IMG/VR virus record: IMGVR_UViG_3300047281_000029
Location: 1 to 64,000 of that record
Direction: 5' to 3' (one strand)
Origin: a virus
DNA: 64,000 bases
Shown in pieces: positions 58,323 to 64,000 of the stretch. The notes below the pieces were generated by a model. That model was given only the letters and a program-made list of their open reading frames with translations, was not told the origin of the DNA and did not search any database. Both the position numbers and the translations under genes were made by a program. Position 1 is the stretch's first letter. Every line of letters begins with the position of its first letter.

Positions 58323-60711
58323 CCTTCTTAGGCTCTGGTTTAGCTATAAATTTTATCCAACGTCCGTTCATATCACGACCCTCTATTGGCTGTATGCCTG
58401 ACACGAATACACCGTAAGAGTTAAGCCACTTATAGAATGTATTCCTTGAGATAGTCATCTTAGCCTTCGGCGCAAAGTCAGGGTTGTCCTGAATAAAGTC
58501 AACGTATAGGTCCTGCTTATAAATAACTACGTCAGTCTTTAACTTGTCACTGTGCGCGTTACCATCAATGAATCCACACCAATCAATAAACTCATGGCAC
58601 GTCTCAGCTGATAACTTTCTGATCTTCAAGTTAACGAATGAACTCTTAACAAGCCCAGTACTTAAATACAACTGTAGGTTAGTGATCATGTAGTTATCAA
58701 ACCTGCACCACTCGTCCTGGTCCCACTCGCTAAACAGTAACCTACCGAACTCTACTTGTGGCGTAAACTCCTTGGTATAGAACTGCTTAAACTCTAGCTC
58801 CCACTTACGTCTCTCGAATGAGTTACCCTTACCCTTGATGGCGTAGTTGGTTGTGATAATAATCTTTGGTGACTTGTCGAACGGTATCTTAATCGCATCC
58901 TTGTTCTTCTTCTCAATTGTTATACCCTCTGTAATAACAGAGAACAGTCTCTCAAAGTCAAAGTGCTTCTTGACGTCATCAAATGATAGCACCTGAGTAT
59001 CAACTGACATGGTCTGGTATGGGAATGAACTATCAAAGTTGAATCTCTTACCGTCAATGTATGCAGTGTTCTTCATCTTAGACACGGCATTTACAAATAT
59101 ACCCTTACCAGTACCGCCCTCAGGATTGTCCGTGATAACCTCGTCATTCAAGATAACTGCTGGACAGTACGAAAAGTTCTTGTAACCGTGTAATAAGAAC
59201 CCAATAGTACTCTCCATTGATCTGATCCTATTCTCATCACCACCTGAAATGTTAGATATAAATACCTTATAATCACAGTCAGTTACCTCACAGATATCAA
59301 AGTCCCTATCGATCACCTGGTCACTCCACACATAACCTCCAAGGTCTAGGTAGTCAATTACGTTTACCTTGTCCTTAGTTATATTAACAGCGCAGTTCTT
59401 GTAGTATAGGTACGCGTTGTCCTTGTCGTCCTCCATGAATGATACATCAACCGATGAAAGTAGTGACAAGAAGTCATCCTTAAAGAAGCGTGTCTTATCA
59501 GCGAAATAATTGTAGATAGACAAATCATCCAACCCTTCGAGATATGTCAACACAAAGTCCTTAATCTCGTCGTCAGACGTGTGGTTGATTAGGTTATTGG
59601 TTACACGTACAAAGATTGAACTCTTACTACCAGTAGGAGTAAACTTATAGAACCCGTTGTCCTCTAGGAACTCCTTGAACAAGTAGTGAACGATACTGAT
59701 CGCTCCCTTGTCCGACTTAGTCCAGAACTTCTTGGCTGACTCGTCCTGATCAATCGTGCTGATCACGGTGTCAATTGTGTTCTCGTCTAGTGCAGTAGTC
59801 ATAAGCTCAGACTTGATGTCCTTCTTAGATACTCCTCGCTTAATCTTCTGTCTTACCTGGGCCAGCTTATCGTCGTCCTCGTAGAACTTTGTCCCGTGCT
59901 TACTTGTATTTCTGTATGCAGAGTTAATGGCTGTATTGATCTCAGACATTGGAAAGTCCTTTGACTGAAACTGACTCATAACATATTCAGACAGTGACTT
60001 AGATATACCGTACTCATTAAACGCTGAGGCTAGTATGAACACGTTGTTGTTACGCTCTCCGTCTACTAGTCCGTACCTCTTTGTCCACCACTTCATAAGG
60101 ATCTCAACGATCTTGTTCTCGTTGGTGATTGGTATGGTTGGTTGTGACGTTACCTTGTCCTTCTCAACGTACTCATGCTCGGCTACCTCTGTCCACACGT
60201 CGGAGTCCTCGTTAACGTATATCGCCGGATCGTACGACTCGTAGCATACACGTGATATGTTCTTACAGGCCTTATCGAACTGAGGCGAGTCGAAGTGCTT
60301 CTCTAGTGCGTTAAAGTAGTTCTTGTGATTTTCTGGATCCTTAGGTATCTTAACCAATACCTTAAGTCCATCACCTGATGGTGATATAAATACAGAGTAG
60401 ACATAGTTATCAGTAGATAGTATGTCCTTTTCGGTCTTCATTTCCTTAGTCGTAGCATACCCATCAAAGTCAAGACATATGAAACCACTGTGCTCAACAA
60501 GTGCAGTGTCTAGTCTTTTATTAAAGGTACCCGAGAAGCATATCGCTGGTAGTGACTGCTTCATAATATTTCTAAGAGACTTGTCCTTTTCCTTTCGTAT
60601 TTTCTCTACTATTTCTTTTGAGTTACCGTCTCTGGTGCGCTCTAGTATCTTTTCGATTGGTCTAAAAAATGGCGTCTCGGTTTGTTTTATATTAGCAAAT
60701 ATTGTTACCAT
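58300..60711 (-). CDS. Primase-helicase, BT4734-type N-terminus and D5/DUF5906 helicase, 803 aa
   Basis: The N-terminal part has GFICLDFDGYAT (DFD at 81-83) and SPSGDGLKVLVKIP (110-123), the BT4734/VirE-N type primase module of Bacteroidota elements. The C-terminal half is a superfamily 3-like helicase: EGGTGKGIFVNAV (Walker A, about 530), VLSFDDVKKHFDF (Walker B), PKIIITTNYAIKG (sensor) and FERRKWELEF. It synthesises primers and unwinds DNA at the phage fork. A terminator hairpin lies in its upstream spacer, so it has to be expressed from its own start or by read-through. Confidence 0.92.
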   Translation of the reverse strand: MVTIFANIKQTETPFFRPIEKILERTRDGNSKEIVEKIRKEKDKSLRNIMKQSLPAICFSGTFNKRLDTALVEHSGFICLDFDGYATTKEMKTEKDILSTDNYVYSVFISPSGDGLKVLVKIPKDPENHKNYFNALEKHFDSPQFDKACKNISRVCYESYDPAIYVNEDSDVWTEVAEHEYVEKDKVTSQPTIPITNENKIVEILMKWWTKRYGLVDGERNNNVFILASAFNEYGISKSLSEYVMSQFQSKDFPMSEINTAINSAYRNTSKHGTKFYEDDDKLAQVRQKIKRGVSKKDIKSELMTTALDENTIDTVISTIDQDESAKKFWTKSDKGAISIVHYLFKEFLEDNGFYKFTPTGSKSSIFVRVTNNLINHTSDDEIKDFVLTYLEGLDDLSIYNYFADKTRFFKDDFLSLLSSVDVSFMEDDKDNAYLYYKNCAVNITKDKVNVIDYLDLGGYVWSDQVIDRDFDICEVTDCDYKVFISNISGGDENRIRSMESTIGFLLHGYKNFSYCPAVILNDEVITDNPEGGTGKGIFVNAVSKMKNTAYIDGKRFNFDSSFPYQTMSVDTQVLSFDDVKKHFDFERLFSVITEGITIEKKNKDAIKIPFDKSPKIIITTNYAIKGKGNSFERRKWELEFKQFYTKEFTPQVEFGRLLFSEWDQDEWCRFDNYMITNLQLYLSTGLVKSSFVNLKIRKLSAETCHEFIDWCGFIDGNAHSDKLKTDVVIYKQDLYVDFIQDNPDFAPKAKMTISRNTFYKWLNSYGVFVSGIQPIEGRDMNGRWIKFIAKPEPKKDEPQLLF

Positions 60712-60728
60712 TGATTATAATTTAAATT

Positions 60729-60754
60729 AAAAAGGCCCCGAACACTCGAGGCCT
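60729..60754 (-). terminator. Hairpin terminator between DUF3127 gene and primase gene
   Basis: On the minus strand AGGCC(T)CGA pairs with TCG(G)GGCCT around GTGT, followed by TTTTT. It probably attenuates transcription from the recombination genes into the primase gene. A second pairing, ACACTC/GAGTGT, overlaps it and might form an alternative structure. Confidence 0.65.
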
Positions 60755-60774
60755 GATGAGTGTGATACGTCTAA

Positions 60775-61071
60775 TTAAGGGATGTCGTTAACCGCGTCCT
60801 TCTTAATGTTCCATCCTTGGATAGAGTTAAAGTACTTAACCTCACCCGTGTTAGGGTTAGTGTACTCTCTACCTCTCAAGTTAATACCTACAGTAACCTC
60901 GTCTCCTACAGCGTACTTGTCCAAGATAGAACACTTGTCCTGGTTGAACTCAATACTGATGTGTTGTGGGTACTGCTCGTCTGTAGATACTACTACTTCT
61001 CTTTTAGAGAACTTATCAGATACTTGTTGTGTTGATCCGATGAATTTGATTTTTCCTTTTACTTCGCTCAT
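60775..61071 (-). CDS. DUF3127 OB-fold single-strand DNA-binding-like protein, 98 aa
   Basis: Starts MSEVKGKIKFIGSTQQVSDK and matches the DUF3127 family throughout: QVSxKFxKREVVVxxDEQYPQ, NLRGREYTNPNTGEVKYFN, ending in a SIQGWNI strand. The family has an OB-fold and is thought to bind single-stranded DNA. Here it sits beside nuclease and recombination genes and likely coats DNA at the fork or at ends. Confidence 0.88.
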   Translation of the reverse strand: MSEVKGKIKFIGSTQQVSDKFSKREVVVSTDEQYPQHISIEFNQDKCSILDKYAVGDEVTVGINLRGREYTNPNTGEVKYFNSIQGWNIKKDAVNDIP

Positions 61072-61090
61072 GTTTATTTAATTTAATTGT

Positions 61091-61825
61091 TTATAATTCT
61101 TCTTCAATAATGTAACTGTTAATATCTGCCCATGCGTCCTTGCCAAAGAACTTGTTGTACTGATCCACTGCTGAGATAACCTTAACGCGTCCAGACTCTA
61201 AGAAGTCATCGCTACAGCTATACTCTCCTAGCATGCCAGTAGTCTTGTCTATAACATAGAACACCATAGGCTTACCAAAGAACTCTTGGTATAGGTAGGC
61301 CTGACTATCGTAGTTGTACTTCTTCGCATTGTACCTGAAGTCATTGATACTTGATGTGGTCTTGATATCAATGATCATGTCTGTGCCTACGATGTCAGCC
61401 TTACCCTTCCACATTACTCCGTATACTTCCTTAACGTTTGGCACCTCGAATTGGTTACCCTGCGCGTAGATGTTATCGTAGAAATGTAGATTACCCTTCA
61501 TGATGTTTACTATATTATTAAGGTCGTCCACCTCAGATCTAAGCAGTAGCATGGAAGCGCCTGACTCCTTAACTGCATCCTTGTAGATGTTTGTGTTGCG
61601 ACTTGACGCGTCAACTATCTGAAAGTCAGGTAGTTTGTTTGGCTCAAGCATTGCAGTGTGGAAGTATGACCCCTCTATTAAAGCCTTAGTCGTCTCTGAC
61701 TTCTTCTTAAAGTTCTTCGGATTATATAGTAAGTCACCAATGTCCGAATTCGATAGGAATTGTTTACCATAATCTCCGTAATAGTCCGCATCGTTCTGTA
61801 GTTTTTCAATAATATTAGTCGACAT
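61091..61825 (-). CDS. PD-(D/E)XK exonuclease (RecE/YqaJ-like), 244 aa
   Basis: The catalytic core reads WKGKADIVGTDMIIDIKTTSS (D144, D153, K155) with the helix YDSQAYLYQ downstream. The upstream GSYFHTAMLEP (near 52-62) is typical of phage RecE/exonuclease VIII-like enzymes (DUF3799 group). It should resect DNA ends for recombination. It overlaps the next gene by 11 bases; that gene may encode its partner. Confidence 0.85.
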   Translation of the reverse strand: MSTNIIEKLQNDADYYGDYGKQFLSNSDIGDLLYNPKNFKKKSETTKALIEGSYFHTAMLEPNKLPDFQIVDASSRNTNIYKDAVKESGASMLLLRSEVDDLNNIVNIMKGNLHFYDNIYAQGNQFEVPNVKEVYGVMWKGKADIVGTDMIIDIKTTSSINDFRYNAKKYNYDSQAYLYQEFFGKPMVFYVIDKTTGMLGEYSCSDDFLESGRVKVISAVDQYNKFFGKDAWADINSYIIEEEL

Positions 61826-62339
61826 AATTTCCTAATTCTTTTTTAGTAGCAGTAGAGATTGTGTACTTAGACTGCAAGTTGTTAATAATACTAGCCAATC
61901 CTAGTTGCTTGTTAGCCTTCACGTACTCTATCACTCCAGCCCAGTTAGGTGAGTCAGGTGTTAGCTCTGTCTTACCAGTCACTGGTGTTGATCCTTCACC
62001 AACCGCAATGATCCTATTGATCGCTAGTCCCTGAGCCTCTCCGATACGTCCCTTGTTAGGCTTAACACTCAACTCAATTGTAATGTTCTTCCATGCATCA
62101 ACATTACCAGACTTAACCGCGTTGTGTAGCATCTTACAGTTTCCTGAGTTAAGGATCATTGGCTTGGTTGGTCTACCTGATGGTAGCTTAGCCTCTTTAA
62201 AGTAGGCAACGTTCTTTAGTTCCTGCTTGGTTAGTTGTACCATCTTCTGCTCAACCCTATCGATGGTGAGCTGTACTGCTCCGTCAAGTTCATATGAACT
62301 CATGAACGGGCTATCGAATGCGTCTTTCCAGTTTGTCAT
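61815..62339 (-). CDS. Recombination-associated single-strand annealing or OB-fold protein (tentative), 174 aa
   Basis: Starts MTNWKDAFDSPFMSSYELDG; VQLTIDRVEQKMVQL and KPMILNSGNCKMLHNAVKSG followed by ITIELSVKPNKGR match a family found in the recombination cassettes of Bacteroidota phages, next to RecE-like nucleases. The strand pattern fits an OB or annealing fold. The C-terminus has helical KANKQLGLASIINNLQSKY. Function inferred from position. Confidence 0.65.
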   Translation of the reverse strand: MTNWKDAFDSPFMSSYELDGAVQLTIDRVEQKMVQLTKQELKNVAYFKEAKLPSGRPTKPMILNSGNCKMLHNAVKSGNVDAWKNITIELSVKPNKGRIGEAQGLAINRIIAVGEGSTPVTGKTELTPDSPNWAGVIEYVKANKQLGLASIINNLQSKYTISTATKKELGNYVD

Positions 62340-62584
62340 TTTATTTTAGATATTATTTGTTTCACTTCCTCTATCCTAGCGATGCAGTCCTTGACGTCCT
62401 CGCAGTTTTCTGTCTTTAAGTCCAGGTACTTTCTTAGTGCCTGCTCTACTGTTAGGTAGTACCACTTGTCAGTGTATATAAAGTCTACCATCTTACCGTC
62501 CTTCTCGCGTTGTCTAGGCGTTGCGAAGTTTAGCGTTGTACCTGAGCCATCGCTTACAATTGAATACTCTTCGTCTATTTTCAT
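62336..62584 (-). CDS. Hypothetical protein, 82 aa
   Basis: Starts MKIDEEYSIVSDGSGTTLNF. A strand-rich first half with DKWYYLTVEQALRKYLDLKT, then a helix. The DxWYYLTxxQALxxYxxLKT pattern recurs in small phage proteins. Overlaps the preceding gene by 4 bases. Function unknown. Confidence 0.6.
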   Translation of the reverse strand: MKIDEEYSIVSDGSGTTLNFATPRQREKDGKMVDFIYTDKWYYLTVEQALRKYLDLKTENCEDVKDCIARIEEVKQIISKIK

Positions 62585-62585
62585 A

Positions 62586-62963
62586 TTATTTAAGTTTTAA
62601 AATTTCAGTATACTTATTCATGATATAGGTTCTGTGCGACTTCATGGAGTGGTAGTGCTTCTGATTGTTACGGTTCGTTAGTTCCGTTCTAATCTTGTTC
62701 TGTATTCCATTAAGCGAGCAGTTGTAGTTGAAGATGCATAGGTTGTATACTCCCATTCTGAATCCATGATCAAAGAATACCTGGTACTGATCTTCTGAAA
62801 TCTCAGTGTAGCTATCTCCTGGAATCTTGGTATTGTATATCGCAATATCACCCTCTCTATTCTCTATCTTTATACCCTTGTAGATATATGATACGGATAC
62901 TGGAGTCACTAGCCTTGTAGCTAGCGCGTCCAACTTTGCCTGATTAAAAATTTCTTCTTTCAT
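62586..62963 (-). CDS. Hypothetical protein with leaderless start, 125 aa
   Basis: Starts MKEEIFNQAKLDALATRLVT, with a strand-rich middle (VSYIYKGIKIENREGDIAIY) and a C-terminal half rich in Asn, His, Tyr and Lys (NRNNQKHYHSMKSHRTYIMN). No family recognised. The start codon lies 4 bases after a TATATTTG box, the same spacing as three plus-strand genes near the other end of the window. It heads the recombination and replication operon. Confidence 0.6.
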   Translation of the reverse strand: MKEEIFNQAKLDALATRLVTPVSVSYIYKGIKIENREGDIAIYNTKIPGDSYTEISEDQYQVFFDHGFRMGVYNLCIFNYNCSLNGIQNKIRTELTNRNNQKHYHSMKSHRTYIMNKYTEILKLK

Positions 62964-62967
62964 GGGG

Positions 62968-62975
62968 CAAATATA
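62968..62975 (-). promoter_or_regulatory. Promoter -7 box TATATTTG of the replication block, leaderless start
   Basis: Four bases (CCCC) separate the box from the ATG at 62963. The box abuts the stop codon of the preceding 44-aa gene. Confidence 0.65.
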
Positions 62976-63110
62976 TTACTTATTGAATTCTTCTACAAGT
63001 TTTTCGGTTATTTTTTTTAATTTATTTATGCAGTACGTGTTGTCACTTACTGATAGTACCGATATTACTAGTTCTAAGTCATTCAATACTTCTCGTTGTT
63101 GCGCTGTCAT
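62976..63110 (-). CDS. Small acidic helical protein, 44 aa
   Basis: MTAQQREVLNDLELVISVLS then VSDNTYCINKLKKITEKLVE, all helical. It starts at an ATGA-type overlap with the 78-aa gene, and its end overlaps the promoter for the next operon. Function unknown. Confidence 0.55.
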   Translation of the reverse strand: MTAQQREVLNDLELVISVLSVSDNTYCINKLKKITEKLVEEFNK

Positions 63111-63346
63111 CAGAATAGTCTTTTTAGTTGTTGCTTGTCCATGGATAGGATAGTTGTAAGCGCGTTGTCCATGTCATCGTTGGTGCTTAAAATTTTGAAA
63201 AGAACATGTACTTTTCTGTCTGTCAGGCGTTTACCTTGTGAGAAACTCTTCACTCTCATCAAAGTCTCCTGGAATTGATTATGCTCGTCTGGGGTAGTCA
63301 AGGCCTCGCCATGATCATTTACCCATTTACCGTTAATTACTTTCAT
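63110..63346 (-). CDS. Hypothetical protein, 78 aa
   Basis: Starts MKVINGKWVNDHGEALTTPD. Mostly helical after residue 20 (NQFQETLMRVKSFSQGKRLT, then DDMDNALTTILSMDKQQLKR). Unknown family. Overlaps the 57-aa gene by 14 bases. Confidence 0.6.
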   Translation of the reverse strand: MKVINGKWVNDHGEALTTPDEHNQFQETLMRVKSFSQGKRLTDRKVHVLFKILSTNDDMDNALTTILSMDKQQLKRLF

Positions 63347-63506
63347 CGTATATTGTTAGTTTAGAATCTATAGGTAGCTCGTACCATAGATCGATTAGTT
63401 CTTGATTAATTTCTTCTACCCCGTATAGTTTACAAAGTTCTTGTCGTCCCAGTGTCTTGTACCAAGTGTCTAGCTTGTTCTGTACTGCCTCTTTATATGT
63501 TGCCAT
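63333..63506 (-). CDS. Hypothetical protein, 57 aa
   Basis: MATYKEAVQNKLDTWYKTLG then RQELCKLYGVEEINQELIDL, all helical with a Trp/Tyr-rich end (LWYELP). It overlaps both neighbouring genes by 14 bases, the regular spacing of this run. Function unknown. Confidence 0.55.
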   Translation of the reverse strand: MATYKEAVQNKLDTWYKTLGRQELCKLYGVEEINQELIDLWYELPIDSKLTIYDESN

Positions 63507-63678
63507 TTTGTATTTCGTATTTAATTAGTGCAAAAATTATGTTCTGTCTTGTTAGTCTCTTGGCGTCTTCCCAATTTAGATTGTTATCCTTCATCTCGTA
63601 CTTGGCCAGTTGCCCAAATTTTTTATTGTACTCGCGCTCTCTATCGATGTGCTTCTGTATGTTTACTTTTCTTCTCAT
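63493..63678 (-). CDS. Hypothetical basic helical protein, 61 aa
   Basis: Starts MRRKVNIQKHIDREREYNKK; a charged helix with WEDAKRLTRQNIIFALIKYE at the end. No family recognised. Overlaps neighbours by 14 and 38 bases. Confidence 0.55.
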   Translation of the reverse strand: MRRKVNIQKHIDREREYNKKFGQLAKYEMKDNNLNWEDAKRLTRQNIIFALIKYEIQNGNI

Positions 63679-63859
63679 CTATTAAATTATTAATGTAGTT
63701 ATAAATTTCTATTTCACGCTCTGTGCTGACTATCATTGTCGATACCGTATCGGAATCTATTATCCCGTTGCCGTTAAAGAAGTCGTCGTATAGACTCCTT
63801 AGTTCTCTGTTAAGACACTCTAGTTTAGAGGATATCTTTATACTGGCCTCATGTTGCAT
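63641..63859 (-). CDS. Hypothetical helical protein, 72 aa
   Basis: Starts MQHEASIKISSKLECLNREL. Acidic, coiled-coil-like, ending in a Lys/His-rich tail. Overlaps neighbours by 38 and 22 bases. Function unknown. Confidence 0.5.
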   Translation of the reverse strand: MQHEASIKISSKLECLNRELRSLYDDFFNGNGIIDSDTVSTMIVSTEREIEIYNYINNLIDEKKSKHTEAHR

Positions 63860-63999
63860 AGTAGTGATATTACTATTACTGTTTCTATTATTGAAAATAG
63901 TACTATTACTATTCCGAAAGGATCGTCCTTTGTATTTCGTATACCCCAGTTGGATAGGTGTGTTAGTACTGTGTGTAGTAGTATTACTACCGCTACTGC
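63838..63999 (-). CDS. Membrane protein, C-terminal part (cut by window edge)
   Basis: The last 53 residues of a frame that enters from the right edge. Two hydrophobic stretches (VAVVILLHTVLTH and FGIVIVLFSIIETVIVIS) are separated by NWGIRNTKDDP, and it ends in a short LLCNMRPV tail. This looks like a small phage membrane protein. The N-terminus is outside the window. Confidence 0.5.
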   Translation of the reverse strand, partial: AVAVVILLHTVLTHLSNWGIRNTKDDPFGIVIVLFSIIETVIVISLLCNMRPV

Positions 64000-64000
64000 T

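Noticed and set aside
60729-60770. CTGATGAG in the spacer before the primase gene as a fourth hammerhead
   Set aside because: No stem II followed by GAAA and no cleavage triplet in a stem III context; the site is explained by a terminator hairpin.

Overview
The window is a piece of a tailed double-stranded DNA phage genome infecting a member of the Bacteroidota, most likely a flavobacterium (inference). The sequence is AT-rich and Shine-Dalgarno sites are rare. The recognisable promoters carry the Bacteroidota -7 box TAnnTTTG. The large genes are phage genes: terminase, portal, capsid, ring proteins and fibres. There is no tape-measure, sheath or tail-tube gene, and two very large virion proteins follow the ring proteins. 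This points to a short-tailed (podovirus-like) particle with a structural module reminiscent of crAss-like and related Bacteroidota phages.

Layout. (1) 2-3672, minus strand: a cluster of small early-type genes including a flavodoxin-fold oxidoreductase (cut by the left edge), a 2[4Fe-4S] ferredoxin and an odd tRNA-Leu. Three hammerhead self-cleaving ribozymes lie in the spacers of this operon. (2) 3673-4742: a 1.1 kb gene-poor divergent region with a structured leader and a cluster of TATGTCGA repeats, a candidate origin or control region. (3) 4743-7336, plus strand: small genes, several with start codons 4 bases after the promoter box, and a 670-base structured-RNA and tRNA block ending in a strong terminator. 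(4) 7446-9686: a phage GroEL/GroES pair with one gene between. (5) 10297-13161: small lysine-rich genes and a lysis cassette (two holin-like proteins, an M15 endolysin, a unimolecular spanin candidate). (6) 13163-20626: tail-fibre genes. (7) 20663-50791: packaging, capsid, ring proteins, a 2471-residue protein with eleven thrombospondin type 1 modules, and a 2561-residue internal virion protein with two HExxH sites. (8) 50820-64000, minus strand, converging on a shared terminator: nucleotide metabolism (MazG-like, ThyX, dATP/dGTP-diphosphohydrolase-like), a DnaA-C-like binder, nucleases, a helicase, a BT4734/D5-type primase-helicase, DUF3127 and a PD-(D/E)XK nuclease.

How it works together (inference): the two outward minus and plus blocks around 4.0-4.7 kb look early. 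The right minus block replicates and recombines DNA. The long plus block builds and releases particles, with the GroEL/GroES pair probably helping fold the capsid or giant tail proteins. The most unusual feature is the set of three hammerhead ribozymes of two topologies, placed so that each would cut the polycistronic minus-strand RNA just upstream of a small gene.
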